In this document: positions 8,438 through 17,307 of the stretch, piece after piece
How positions within the stretch are numbered: position 1 is the first letter of the stretch
Layout of the letters: each line of letters starts with the position of its first letter
Origin: CAVZVW01 sp963778845
GTDB taxonomy: Bacteria > Actinomycetota > Actinomycetes > Actinomycetales > Kineosporiaceae
Direction: 5' to 3'
Length of the DNA: 64,000 nucleotides
Assembly (NCBI GenBank): GCA_963778845.1
Contig: CAVZVW010000002.1
Span: 39,362 to 103,361, forward strand
Program-made: the position numbers and the translations under genes
The notes under the pieces: generated by a model
Seen by the model: the letters and a program-made list of their open reading frames with translations, nothing else
Told to the model about the DNA's origin: nothing
Database searches by the model: none

Positions 8438-11400
8438 CGGCCGTCCCGCCTCAACACACCCGCGATGTCGAGGTGCGGTGCCCTGACCGCGCGCAGGAGC
8501 GCGGCGACGGCCACGATGGCCGTCAGGCACGCCAGGAAGCCGAGCACCGGCCACCACGGCACCGTGACGCGCAGCACGCCGTCGGCAACGGCAGGTGCCG
8601 CCAGGGACGGCACGATGACCGGGGAAACGAGCAGACCCATGGCCAGCCCGGCGACCACCGCGATGCCGGTCACGCTGGCCTGCTCGGCGGCCACCACCGC
8701 GCTCATCTGGGCGCGGGAGAACCCGATCGCCCGCAGGACGGCCAGCTCGCCGGTGCGCGCACGGGCGGACACGGCATTGCCCAGCGCGATCGCACCCGCA
8801 GCGACGAGAAGGCAGGCCAGCACAGCCACCGCGAGCAGCCGGCGGATCGTCCCCACCAGGGGGTCCGACGCCGCCTGTGCCGTGCGCTGCCGCAGGCTCT
8901 GGACGCGCACCTCGGCGCCCGCGGCGCTCAGGGCCGCCTGGGCGGCCCCGGGCTCCACCCGCCCGCCCACCCACCACTCGTGCGCAGCGAGGAGGGAGGC
9001 GCCGCTCAGGAGCCTTGCCCGTTCGAGGACGCCGATGTCGACCAACGCCGCGGGCCCAGGACCGACCCCGGGGACCCGGCCGACCACGCCGCCCACCGTC
9101 ATGGGGATCGGGGCGCCGAGGCGCTGGATGACGATCTGGCTGCCGACCCGCAAGTCCAGGGAGGCAGCCAGCTCCCGCGTGACGAGCACCGACGCGACCC
9201 GATCGAGGGAGACCCGCGCGCCGCCGGGGCGGGCGATCACCCGTGCGCCGTACACGGACTCCGCCAGCACGGGGAAGCCGACCTCGACGAGCAGCCCCGG
9301 CACGCGGTCGGGCAGCCCGACGACGGAACCGGGGGCGGGGGCGGGGAACTCCAGGGGGGTGCTCTGCCACGAGCCCGGGGCGGGAGGGGTGACCGCGCCG
9401 GCCCCGGCAGGCCCCACGCCGAGCGTCCTGACCTGCAGCACCACCAGCGTGCCGGGGGCGGATCGGCCGGGGAAGGACACGTCGAACCCGACGAGGTGCA
9501 GCGGCGTCACGGCCGACCCGGCAGGCAGGGCCGCAGCCACGTCGTGCCAAGCGGCGTCCGCACTGATGGACGGCAGAGGGACCGACAGCTGCACGCGGTC
9601 GGGCCCGGACAGCAGCACGGTGACGTCCACGGGGCCGATGCCCGATGCCGGGGCGGCGACCTCCACGGGCCGGTCGGCAGGGAGGGGTTGGGTGGTGGTC
9701 CCTGCAGTGAGGGTGACCCGCAGCTGGTCACCCGGGGCCATGGCGGGCAGCACGTCACTGCCGATCGGTGTGCTCCCGGTCAGCACCGCGGCGGCTTCGC
9801 GGGTGATCGCAGCCTGGCCCGCGGAGGCTGTGACGTCGGCCAGGCGCGTGGCGTCGACTGCCAGCAGGGGCACGGCCCGACCCCCGACGGCCGCGTCCAG
9901 CCGCATGACGGGCGTCACCGAGGTCGCGCCGGTCAGGGCGGACAGGCTGCTCGTCGCCAGCGCGGGTGCGGCGGTCGAGGAAGGCTGGTCGACGACGAGG
10001 TCGGTGCCGAAAGCCGCAGCGCTGCGTTCGCTCACGGTGCTCATGGCGCTGCCCGCGCTGACGATGGCGATGCACCCGAACGCCGCCGCCAGGACCACAC
10101 CGACCACAGGGGCGGCTGGCCGGGCCCCGCGCCGGGAGAGCTGCCAGCCGGACATCGCTGGTACCGCGCCGCCGCGCCTGGCCACCCTCTCCAACGGGCG
10201 GCCCGCGTAGGCGATGCCCTGCACGACGAGCACCGCACCGGCCAGCAGCAGGACCGCCGGCGCCAGCGCAAGAAGCGGGTCGAGCGTGTCGGCGGCCGTC
10301 AGCGGTCCCGCCGATCCGGTACGGCGCAGCTGCCAGACCGCCAGCCCCCCGCAGGTGGCCACCACCGCCAGCACGCCGCTGCGCCGGGCGGGGGCGCCGC
10401 GGCGGCGCTCCCCCGCCGAAGCGCCGGTGGTCAGTGCCTCCGTCGCCAGCCCCACCACCACGCCCGTGACCGCGGCGAAGCCGGCGGTCGCTGCGACGCC
10501 CGCACGAGCACGCGCGTCGCTGACCACCGGGCCCACCATCGCGACCGCAGCCGCCGCGGGGCCGGCGGCGAGCGCCGCAAGGGCGAGGGCCTCGAGCACG
10601 GTCGCTGTGGCGCGTTGCCGGCGCGATGCGCCCCGCGCCCGTAGCACCAGCGTGTCGCCGGCACGCAACGTGGCGACCAGGCTCGCCGTGAGCAGGGCGA
10701 GCAGGGCGGCCAGTCCCGTCAGCAGGGCGATGAGGACGGCGGTCGCGGCGCCGGTGACAGCGACGGGGTGACGCTGGGCGGTCAAGAGGTCCGCGAGCCC
10801 GCCGTCGACCGCCGGGGCTGCACCCCCGCCGGTGGGGACGGTCGCCAGCGCGTCCGGAAGTGCGGCCAACCGGGCCACGAGAGGGCCGAGGTCGGAGGGG
10901 CCGACCAACCCGGGGTCGGGCGAGGACCGCCAGGCGGCGGTCCACCGCGTGTGCGGCACGAGATCCGCGCGGACCACCGGCTCGGTCACCACGAGGGGTC
11001 CCAGCACGGTGGGTCGTTCGATCCCGGTGAGCTCGAGCGGGTCGGCGAACCAGTACGGGTCGGCGTCGTCCCTCGGTCGCCACAGGCCGACAACGAGCAC
11101 CGCCAGCACCGGATCGCCGCGATCGGGGCCTGCGACGCCGAGGACGTCGCCGACGCGGACGCCGAGCAGCTGCGCAGCGCCTGCGTGCAGGGCGGCCGGC
11201 AGGGGGGAGGCCAGCCGTGCCGGGTCAGGCCAGGCACCGGCGACGAGGAGTGCGTGCTCACGCAGGTCCGGGGCAGTCCACGCGACGAGCCGGGCCTGCG
11301 TCGCGCTCGCCGTCCGACCGCCCGAGGCCAACGGGAGGAGCTCGGACCGCATGCTCGGGTGGATCACGCCCCCCGAGCCGGCCAGCGCGGTGTCGAGGGC

Positions 11401-11643
11401 TGCTCGAACAAGATCGTCCTGGGTTTCGGCCTGCTGCGGGTCACGGCGAACGCTCACCTGGACGCTGCGCCGCACGGGCGATGCGGACGCCAGAGCCTCG
11501 TGCACGCCGGAGGAGACGGCGGCCGCCCCGCCCGTTGCGACGAGCGACAGCACACTCGCGACGACGGCCATCACCGCGACCACCGACAAGGGGACCGTCG
11601 GAGCCTCCCGCGCCCGGCGCAGCGCCAGCCTCGTCCAGCTCAA
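8434..11643 (-). CDS. FtsX-like ABC transporter permease, TTG start
   Basis: A 1069-residue FtsX-type permease with an N-terminal helix (LSVVAVMAVVASVLSLVATGG), large extracytoplasmic stretches, middle helix clusters (AVLIALLTGLAALLALLTAS) and C-terminal helices (LLAVAVLACLLVAAGAIALG, VVAGLAMGLLVSPVIV). The chosen start is TTG at 11643, which overlaps the stop of the acetyltransferase gene (TTGA); no strong ribosome binding site precedes it, so expression probably depends on coupling. It ends in an ATGA overlap with the second permease. Two long permeases plus two ATPases suggest a hetero-complex. Confidence 0.88.
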   Translation of the reverse strand: MSWTRLALRRAREAPTVPLSVVAVMAVVASVLSLVATGGAAAVSSGVHEALASASPVRRSVQVSVRRDPQQAETQDDLVRAALDTALAGSGGVIHPSMRSELLPLASGGRTASATQARLVAWTAPDLREHALLVAGAWPDPARLASPLPAALHAGAAQLLGVRVGDVLGVAGPDRGDPVLAVLVVGLWRPRDDADPYWFADPLELTGIERPTVLGPLVVTEPVVRADLVPHTRWTAAWRSSPDPGLVGPSDLGPLVARLAALPDALATVPTGGGAAPAVDGGLADLLTAQRHPVAVTGAATAVLIALLTGLAALLALLTASLVATLRAGDTLVLRARGASRRQRATATVLEALALAALAAGPAAAAVAMVGPVVSDARARAGVAATAGFAAVTGVVVGLATEALTTGASAGERRRGAPARRSGVLAVVATCGGLAVWQLRRTGSAGPLTAADTLDPLLALAPAVLLLAGAVLVVQGIAYAGRPLERVARRGGAVPAMSGWQLSRRGARPAAPVVGVVLAAAFGCIAIVSAGSAMSTVSERSAAAFGTDLVVDQPSSTAAPALATSSLSALTGATSVTPVMRLDAAVGGRAVPLLAVDATRLADVTASAGQAAITREAAAVLTGSTPIGSDVLPAMAPGDQLRVTLTAGTTTQPLPADRPVEVAAPASGIGPVDVTVLLSGPDRVQLSVPLPSISADAAWHDVAAALPAGSAVTPLHLVGFDVSFPGRSAPGTLVVLQVRTLGVGPAGAGAVTPPAPGSWQSTPLEFPAPAPGSVVGLPDRVPGLLVEVGFPVLAESVYGARVIARPGGARVSLDRVASVLVTRELAASLDLRVGSQIVIQRLGAPIPMTVGGVVGRVPGVGPGPAALVDIGVLERARLLSGASLLAAHEWWVGGRVEPGAAQAALSAAGAEVRVQSLRQRTAQAASDPLVGTIRRLLAVAVLACLLVAAGAIALGNAVSARARTGELAVLRAIGFSRAQMSAVVAAEQASVTGIAVVAGLAMGLLVSPVIVPSLAAPAVADGVLRVTVPWWPVLGFLACLTAIVAVAALLRAVRAPHLDIAGVLRRDGR

Positions 11644-12248
11644 CGCGTGATCGCCATCACCAGGCGGACGACGGGTCGCGCCGCTGAGGACCGCTCCCCC
11701 TCCTCGAACCCCGCTCTGAGGAACGTCGACAGCGCCCCGTGGTAGAGCTCGGACGCGCTGACCCGTTCCTTCACGGTGACATCGACCGGGTAGGCCTCCA
11801 CAACCCTTGCCCCGTGGGCGCGGGCGACGTCCAGAGCACCGGCGACGAGTGCGGCGGTGACCCCGCGTCGCCGCGAGTCGGGCCGAACGACCAGGCAGGG
11901 GATGGCCCAGACACCGTGGTCAGCGAGGTCCGGTTCGGCCGTTGTGTCGCGCACCGCCGTCGACACGGTCAGGCGCGCGTAGGCCGGGCGGGGTGCGACC
12001 GCGCACCAGCCGACCGGCCGTCCGTCCACGTAGGCCAGGACGCCCGGGGGCGGTCCAGCCCCTCCCGAGGCCTCGACCTGGCGCTCGAGCCCGGCCCGGT
12101 TGCCGGCGGCGGTCGTCGTGCGCCAGTCCGCGTTGACCATGCGGAACCACTGGCACCAACACCGGGCAGGGTCGCCGCGCCCCGCGAACACCGCACAGAC
12201 ATCACCCCACAGCTGCGGGCTGGCAGCGGTCACAACCGGGTCCGTCAT
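11640..12248 (-). CDS. GNAT family N-acetyltransferase
   Basis: A 202-residue protein with a GNAT fold signature: VWAIPCLVVRPDSRRRGVTAALVAGALDVARAHGA fits strand 4 and the acetyl-CoA pyrophosphate loop (R-R-G-V pattern), followed by VVEAYPVD. The N-terminal DVCAVFAGRGDPARCWCQWF resembles a subgroup common in Actinobacteria; the substrate is unknown. The ATG at 12248 is preferred because the protein then starts as in relatives; an in-frame ATG at 12272 is possible and neither has a clear ribosome binding site. It sits between the TrmH-like gene and the permeases and shares its stop with the permease TTG start. Confidence 0.8.
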   Translation of the reverse strand: MTDPVVTAASPQLWGDVCAVFAGRGDPARCWCQWFRMVNADWRTTTAAGNRAGLERQVEASGGAGPPPGVLAYVDGRPVGWCAVAPRPAYARLTVSTAVRDTTAEPDLADHGVWAIPCLVVRPDSRRRGVTAALVAGALDVARAHGARVVEAYPVDVTVKERVSASELYHGALSTFLRAGFEEGERSSAARPVVRLVMAITR

Positions 12249-12280
12249 CGACCCAAGATCGCCGAAACGCATGGCGGGCG

Positions 12281-13036
12281 CTACTCGGCGTGCTGGCGAA
12301 CCCAGCAGTGCATCGCGATCGCGCCCGCGGCGGCTGCGTTGATCGACCGGGTCGACCCGTACTGCCGGATCGACAGGACGGCGCGGCACGCACTCCGTGC
12401 CGCGGCCGACAGCCCAGGGCCCTCCTGCCCCAGCAGGAGCACACACTCCCGCGGGAGCGGGTAGCCCTCGATGGGGACGGCGCCGGGCAGGTTGTCGACT
12501 CCGAACACGGGCATGCCGCTTGCCCAGGCCGTCAACCCGTCGATGTCATCGTGATGGACGAGGGTGAGGTACCTGTCGGTGACCATCGCCCCCCGGCGGT
12601 TCCACCGCCGCCGACCTACGATGTGCACGGCCGCGACGTTGAACGCGTTGGCCGTCCTGACCACCGAGCCGATGTTCAGGTCGTGCACCCAGTTCTCCAC
12701 CGCGACATGCAGCGGATGTCGAGACGCGTCGAGATCGGCCACGATCGCCTCGACGCTCCAGTACCGGTACCGGTCGATGACGTTGCGGCGATCCCCCTCA
12801 CGCAGGAGCACGGAGTCGTAGTGCGGCTCGGCCGGCCACGCGCCCTGCCACGGCCCGACGCCGGGCTCGTCGCTGTCGGGCTCCGCACCCCCGGCCCCCG
12901 CACCCTCGGTCCGTGCGTCCTGGGTCCGTGCGTCCTGGGTCCGTGCGTCCTGGGTCCGTGCGTCCTGGGTCCGTGCGTCCTGGGTCCGTGCGTCCTGGGT
13001 CCGTGCGTCCTCGGTCAGTGGAGCGCCGACGCTCAT
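12281..13036 (-). CDS. TrmH/SpoU family RNA 2'-O-methyltransferase with repetitive N-terminus
   Basis: A 251-residue SPOUT methyltransferase that would methylate the 2'-O of a tRNA or rRNA ribose with S-adenosylmethionine. Family motifs: HPLHVAVENWVHDLNIGSVVRTANAFN (motif 1 region), LLLGQEGPGLS (motif 2) and GSTRSINAAAAGAIAMH (motif 3, knot). Residues about 8-43 are a pentapeptide repeat (TQDAR) encoded by seven 15-bp DNA repeats and are unlike the family core, which begins near residue 60. The ATG at 13036 is preceded by TAGAGT 8 nt away, suggesting a leaderless transcript. It heads the minus-strand run toward the FtsX genes. Confidence 0.88.
   Translation of the reverse strand: MSVGAPLTEDARTQDARTQDARTQDARTQDARTQDARTQDARTEGAGAGGAEPDSDEPGVGPWQGAWPAEPHYDSVLLREGDRRNVIDRYRYWSVEAIVADLDASRHPLHVAVENWVHDLNIGSVVRTANAFNVAAVHIVGRRRWNRRGAMVTDRYLTLVHHDDIDGLTAWASGMPVFGVDNLPGAVPIEGYPLPRECVLLLGQEGPGLSAAARSACRAVLSIRQYGSTRSINAAAAGAIAMHCWVRQHAE
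12911..13015. repeat. 15-bp tandem repeat x7 inside the TrmH-like gene
   Basis: Seven copies of a 15-bp unit (plus strand CCGTGCGTCCTGGGT), the first six identical. As 15 is divisible by three, the repeat adds in-frame TQDAR pentapeptides to the protein N-terminus, so copy-number change would not break the frame. Confidence 0.95.
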
Positions 13037-13044
13037 GACGGCTC

Positions 13045-13050
13045 ACTCTA
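13045..13050 (-). promoter_or_regulatory. -10 box, probable leaderless promoter of the TrmH-like gene
   Basis: On the minus strand TAGAGT ends 8 nt before the ATG at 13036, and no ribosome binding site is present. This fits leaderless transcription, which is common in Actinobacteria. Confidence 0.5.
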
Positions 13051-13218
13051 CGGACCCGCTCCCGCCCCCTGTCGGCACCTACCGGCCGATCCCCGCGCGA
13101 CCCACTCTCTCCCGTACGGCTGACCCCTCGCAGGCATGGCTCAAATTCACGCGCGCACGCGTGGCGCGCCGATCACGCGACCAGGCTGGCCCGGCCGGAG
13201 GGCGAGTTGTGTTTGCCT

Positions 13219-13431
13219 TGCTTTGCATTGCACGCGCGTATGCAACAGCCCTGTCAACTCCCCTGGGCGGTCACGACCAGAGGGGTCCGCCGGCGGCCGT
13301 CATCGGAATCTGCCTACCGGAGTCGGGCAGGTGGTGCGGGCCCGCGTGCAGAGCCAGGGCGAGTCCCGTGGCGTCAAGCCGCCTGCAGCAGCCCCGGGTG
13401 GCTGTTGCAGATGTGCGTGCAATGCAAAGCA
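13219..13431. repeat. Inverted-repeat element, copy 1 (213 bp)
   Basis: Bounded by a 28-nt unit at 13219-13246 (starts TGCTTTGC, middle TGCACGC, ends GCAAC) and its inverted counterpart at 13404-13431. The same unit bounds three further gaps in this window. The interior is not alike between copies. I see no transposase and no clear target-site duplication. Confidence 0.7.
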
Positions 13432-13572
13432 CCTCGCAACACCCACCGGGCCCAGCCGGTGCGCCGCCGAAGGTGGGGTCGGGCCGGGACCAGCACGCAT
13501 GCCAGCGCACGCCCGACGGGCGCAGTCGGCTGGGCCGCGCCCACGACGGCCGAACCAGGCGCGTGCTGCCCG

Positions 13573-13578
13573 TACCCT
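13573..13578 (+). promoter_or_regulatory. -10 box, probable leaderless promoter of dedA-like gene
   Basis: TACCCT lies 6 nt before the GTG at 13585 and there is no ribosome binding site between them. Confidence 0.5.
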
Positions 13579-13584
13579 GATCGA

Positions 13585-14283
13585 GTGTTGCTCACGACGC
13601 TTTCCCCCGCGCTGGCGTTGGGCCCGGGCTGGCTCGACCCCCAGACCCTGCTCGACGGGCTCGGCAGGTGGGCGTTGTGGGGAGCAGCTGCCGTGATCTT
13701 CGCCGAGTGCGGGTTGCTGCTCGGCTTCTTCCTGCCCGGCGACAGCCTCCTCTTCACCGTCGGGCTCCTCGTAGGGACCGGCGGGATCGCTCAGCCCCTG
13801 TGGGCGGCGTGCGCCGTCCTGACCGTCGCGGCGTTCGCCGGCAACGCCGTCGGCTACGAGATCGGGCGTGCCTCGGGGCCGGCCATCTTCCGTCGTCCCG
13901 ACTCACGGCTGTTCCGGCGCGAGTACGTGGACAAGACGGCGGCGTTCTTCGAGCGCCACGGCCCCCGCGCGATCATCCTCGCGCGCTTCGTCCCGATCGT
14001 GAGGACCTTCATCACGGTGACGGCGGGCGTCGGCCGTATGGATCGCCGCCGCTACCTCACCTACACCGGCATCGGTGCGGTGCTGTGGGCCACGGGGGTC
14101 ACCGTGCTGGGCAACGTCCTCGGCTCCGTCGCGTTCGTCCGTGACCACATCGAGCTGATCCTGCTCGCGATCGTCGCCGTCTCGCTGCTGCCGATCGGGG
14201 TGGAGGTCCTCCGTCATCGGAGGGCGGCGCGCTCCGGTGAGAGCGCGGACCGCCCTCCGGCGCGCCACGCCGGCGACCGCTAG
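13585..14283 (+). CDS. DedA family membrane protein
   Basis: A 232-residue integral membrane protein of the DedA/VTT family, implicated in lipid (undecaprenyl phosphate or phospholipid) flipping. Family features: AECGLLLGFFLPGDSLLFTVG near the N-terminus, then the Arg-containing amphipathic motif ILARFVPIVRTFITVTAGVGRM, and GAVLWATGVTVLGNVLG. The GTG at 13585 is chosen because the family match begins right after it, although the frame is open from 13207. A TACCCT box 6 nt upstream suggests leaderless expression. Its TAG overlaps by 2 nt with the stop of the convergent MFS gene. Confidence 0.9.
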   Translation: MLLTTLSPALALGPGWLDPQTLLDGLGRWALWGAAAVIFAECGLLLGFFLPGDSLLFTVGLLVGTGGIAQPLWAACAVLTVAAFAGNAVGYEIGRASGPAIFRRPDSRLFRREYVDKTAAFFERHGPRAIILARFVPIVRTFITVTAGVGRMDRRRYLTYTGIGAVLWATGVTVLGNVLGSVAFVRDHIELILLAIVAVSLLPIGVEVLRHRRAARSGESADRPPARHAGDR

Positions 14284-15575
14284 CCCGTCGCCACGTCCGA
14301 GGCGTCGGTGCAACGATCCGGCGCCTCGCCGTCCGGTGACACCCGTGCGCGCAGGACGGCGAGCACGACGCCGCTGACGACGAGCCCCAGGCTCCCGGCC
14401 CCGACGAAGACCTGCCGCGGCGTGGCGAACGCGCCGGCGACGCCGCCGAGGATCATGCCCAGGAACGTGCATGCCTGGATCGCGCCCATGACGGCGGCCA
14501 CGACCCGACCACGCACGGCATCTGGCGTCCGCTCGAGGATCACCGCCTGGAACGTCACGTTGAGCACCCCGTTGGCCAGGCCCACCACCGCCATGCTCGC
14601 CGCGAAGAACCAGATCGTGTGCGCGAGGCCACCGGCGACGACGGCGGCCGCGATCACGGAGAGGCTGAGGATCGTCGCACGCACGCGCTCTGCGGTGTGG
14701 CTCACCCGGCCGCCCGCCAGCGACCCGAGAACCATGGCCGCAGCCGTGACCGCGCCGACAGTCCCGTAGGCAGCAGCGCCCGCCCCCAGGGACCCGCGCA
14801 CGAGGAACACCTCGACCACGATCACCAGCTGGACACAGAGGACGATCGACAGGACGCCGAGCACGAGCGACCCGCACACCGGCTCTCGGCGAAGCCAGAC
14901 GACGCCGGCCCAGGCACCGCCGTCGGCCTGTCCGTCGTGCGAAGAGGGCCGCCGGCGTGTGTGCACGAGCAGGCCTGCAACTGCCAGCAGAGCGAACGAG
15001 ACCGCGTCGACCAGGAGGGCAGCCCCAGTCCCACGCCACGCCACGAGCGCGCCGCCCAGGGCCGGGCCGCTCACAGCCGCCAGCGTCGTGAGCACCTGGA
15101 GCAGCGCCATGGCACGACCGGTCTCGCCCCTGGTGACGACATGTGGGACGAGGGCCGTCCAGGCCGGCCCCGAGACCGCCTGGCCCGCGTTGAGCGCGAA
15201 GAGCGCTGCCAGGATGGCGGCCTCACCCGCCCGGCCGGCGCCGACGCGCCCGACCAGCACGGCCAGGAGGACCACGCAGCAGGCCTGCCAAACCGCCGAC
15301 CAGGCCACCAGTGTCCGGGAGTCGTGCCGGTCGACGAGGCGGCCGGCCAGCGGCGCTGCGAGGACCAGCGGCAGCGCGGACACGGCCAGCATCGCCGCGA
15401 CCCCGGACGTGCCCCAGCCCCGCGAGTAGGCGAGCAGCGTGAGGGCCACGACGGCGACCTCGTCGCCGAGGAAGGACGCCGCCCGAGAGACGGCGATCAC
15501 GCGCAGGTCGCGGTGGCGCCAGACCGACAACCCGGGCTCATGGGCCGGTCGAGATCTCTGAAGGGTTTGTTTCAT
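14280..15575 (-). CDS. MFS transporter (DHA3/enterobactin-exporter-like)
   Basis: A 431-residue major facilitator with about 12 predicted helices. The N-terminal LSVWRHRDLRVIAVSRAASFLGDEV and the loop GRLVDRHDSRTLV are typical of multidrug or siderophore exporters of the EntS/DHA3 kind. It is divergent from an ArsR-like regulator gene 13 bp away, so regulation by that protein is likely. The substrate is unknown. It ends overlapping the dedA-like stop, leaving no space for a terminator. Confidence 0.88.
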   Translation of the reverse strand: MKQTLQRSRPAHEPGLSVWRHRDLRVIAVSRAASFLGDEVAVVALTLLAYSRGWGTSGVAAMLAVSALPLVLAAPLAGRLVDRHDSRTLVAWSAVWQACCVVLLAVLVGRVGAGRAGEAAILAALFALNAGQAVSGPAWTALVPHVVTRGETGRAMALLQVLTTLAAVSGPALGGALVAWRGTGAALLVDAVSFALLAVAGLLVHTRRRPSSHDGQADGGAWAGVVWLRREPVCGSLVLGVLSIVLCVQLVIVVEVFLVRGSLGAGAAAYGTVGAVTAAAMVLGSLAGGRVSHTAERVRATILSLSVIAAAVVAGGLAHTIWFFAASMAVVGLANGVLNVTFQAVILERTPDAVRGRVVAAVMGAIQACTFLGMILGGVAGAFATPRQVFVGAGSLGLVVSGVVLAVLRARVSPDGEAPDRCTDASDVATG

Positions 15576-15591
15576 AGTTCTGAACGATATG
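15573..15591. promoter_or_regulatory. Palindrome spanning both start codons of the MFS/ArsR pair
   Basis: An imperfect 19-bp palindrome with outer CATA/TATG and inner GTTC-T-GAAC arms. The MFS ATG (complement of 15573-15575) and the regulator ATG (15589-15591) are its two ends. A dimeric HTH protein bound here could block both genes. That it is the regulator's operator is inference. Confidence 0.4.
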
Positions 15592-16173
15592 CTTCACGTC
15601 ATGTCCGACGCAAGGGGTGCCGACGAGGTCGTCGAGATCACCGACCCTCGCGCGATCCGGGCGCTGGCCCACCCTGCGCGCATGGCCGTCCTCGACCGGC
15701 TCTACGAGGGCGCCGTCCTCACCGCTACTCAGTGCGCACACATCGCAGGGATCACCCCCAGTGCCATGAGCTACCACCTGCGAGCGTTGGAGCGCTGGGG
15801 GCTCATCACCCGCGCGGATGCCGGTGACGACGGGCGGGAGCGACCGTGGCGTGCCGAGGGGACGTCACTACGCATCTCCAACCCGAGTCATGTCGGAGCG
15901 ATCGCAGCCCAGAACGTCCTTGTGCTCCAGCTCGTCGACCGTCTGCGCTCGGAGGTGCTTGCCGCGATGGAGCGCAGGGCGGCACGGCCAGACGAGCCTC
16001 GAGAGGCGCTGGCATTCACCTACTCCGGCCTCACGCTGACCGACGACGAGGTGCGCGCGCTCAACGACACCGTCGACGCCCTCATGGCCCGCCGTCCCGA
16101 CCGCGACCATCCTCCGGGCGCGCGCCGCTACCACTTGTGGTGGGCGGCTCTGCCACTGACGGAGGACGACTGA
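15589..16173 (+). CDS. ArsR-like winged-helix transcriptional regulator
   Basis: A 194-residue HTH_20/ArsR-type regulator. Residues about 18-90 carry the winged helix: DPRAIRALAHPARMAVLDRLYEG, ATQCAHIAGITPSAMSYHLRALERWGLI, with a wing before RPWRAEG. The C-terminal half is an actinobacterial extension ending HLWWAALPLTEDD. It has no Cys pair for metal sensing. It is divergent from the MFS exporter, the usual layout for a drug-responsive repressor. ATG 15589 and ATG 15601 are both possible; neither has a ribosome binding site. Confidence 0.85.
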   Translation: MLHVMSDARGADEVVEITDPRAIRALAHPARMAVLDRLYEGAVLTATQCAHIAGITPSAMSYHLRALERWGLITRADAGDDGRERPWRAEGTSLRISNPSHVGAIAAQNVLVLQLVDRLRSEVLAAMERRAARPDEPREALAFTYSGLTLTDDEVRALNDTVDALMARRPDRDHPPGARRYHLWWAALPLTEDD

Positions 16174-16277
16174 GCAGGCGGCGTCACCGGCACTGGCAGG
16201 TACTAGGACCATCGGCCAATGGCCCTCGACCCCCATCCGAACGGAGGATCAGATCCCCGGCCCAAGAGGAGGGTCCC

Positions 16278-17195
16278 TTGACGGCCTCGCCGACGATCGC
16301 CCGACCCGGCCTCGAGCCCTCCTCTACCGCGGGGCCCCGCCTGGCCAGGCCCGCAACTGCGACGCGCAGCCGCTCTCTGGTCGTCGGCGTCCTGGTGGGC
16401 AGCCCTGGCCATGCTCCACCGACGGCACCCCGCCTCGTCTCCGAGCTCGCGACGCGCGGCCACCGCGTCACGCTGATCTCCTCGGACACCCCTGCGCTCG
16501 GCAACGACCGCGCGTGGTGCCGGGGACTGGACCTGCTGCTCGCCCCCAACAACGGACCCACCGTTCCGGCGCTGCTGGGAGCAGCCGAGTCTGTCGGCGT
16601 CCGATGCCTCAACAGCCACGCGGGGGTGACGAGCGTTCGTGACCGCACGGTCCTGAGCGCCCGCCTGCGAGCGGCGGGCGTCCCTACCCCCGTGACGCAC
16701 GTCGCGGCCCCGCAGCAGCTGGCCTTCGATGCATCGGTCCGGCTTCCCGTGATCCTCAAGAGGACGAACGCCGGGACGACCACGGCCACGCGCGTTGCAT
16801 GGTCGCGAGCCGAGCTCGCCACGCTGCGGTGGTCCGACCCCGTGGCTCTCGCCCAGCACTTCGTCGCCTCGGACGGCTACGACATCACCTTGTACGGGAT
16901 CGGCGAGCACGTGTGGGCCGTGCGCCGACTGTCCCCGCGGGACCAGCGAACCGGTGAACGGGTGCCGTCCAGCGTGTCGGGGTCCTTCATCGAGGTGACC
17001 CCACATCTGGCTCGCATCGCCCAGCAGTGCCGCGCGGTGACGGCGCTGGACCTCTACAGCATCGACTGTGTCAACGGCGCCCGAGGTCTCGTCGTGACGG
17101 GCATCGACGACGCACCCGACTACACGGGCGTCCCGAACGCCACGACCCACCTCGTCGACCTCGCAGTAGAGCACCTCGCGAAATACGCGGCCTGA
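16278..17195 (+). CDS. ATP-grasp / RimK-like ligase, TTG start
   Basis: A 305-residue protein with an ATP-grasp pattern: a pre-ATP-grasp domain (VGVLVGSP, LLLAPNNGPTVPALLGAAESVG), then RLRAAGVPTPVTHV, the ATP-binding Lys strand LPVILKRTNAGTTTATRV, and a C-terminal LDLYSIDCVNGARGLVVTGIDDAPDYTGV that places Asp/Asn metal ligands. Such enzymes make carboxylate-amine bonds; the substrate is unknown. The TTG at 16278 is chosen because AGGAGG lies exactly 5 nt upstream at 16267-16272. It follows the regulator gene by 104 bp on the same strand and converges on a histidine kinase gene. Confidence 0.75.
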   Translation: MTASPTIARPGLEPSSTAGPRLARPATATRSRSLVVGVLVGSPGHAPPTAPRLVSELATRGHRVTLISSDTPALGNDRAWCRGLDLLLAPNNGPTVPALLGAAESVGVRCLNSHAGVTSVRDRTVLSARLRAAGVPTPVTHVAAPQQLAFDASVRLPVILKRTNAGTTTATRVAWSRAELATLRWSDPVALAQHFVASDGYDITLYGIGEHVWAVRRLSPRDQRTGERVPSSVSGSFIEVTPHLARIAQQCRAVTALDLYSIDCVNGARGLVVTGIDDAPDYTGVPNATTHLVDLAVEHLAKYAA

Positions 17196-17307
17196 GCCTG
17201 GTGCTGGCCGCCGCCGTAGCCGTCGAGGGGCCGTCACGCGGAGTCCGCGACGACCACCCGATCCTCCCCCAGGGGGAAGCGTCACGCTCAGGTGAGCGGT
17301 CCCCGCG

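Larger units (their letters stand above)
13037..13584. other. Gene-free divergent gap (548 bp)
   Basis: It holds the promoters of the TrmH-like gene and dedA at its two ends and the inverted-repeat element at 13219-13431. Open frames seen here have poor codon usage and I do not regard them as genes. Confidence 0.7.

Noticed and set aside
5612..9550. 1312-codon frame spanning both FtsX permeases
   Set aside because: The part beyond 8437 is an Arg/Gly/Pro-rich shadow of the second permease; the ATGA junction fixes the real start.
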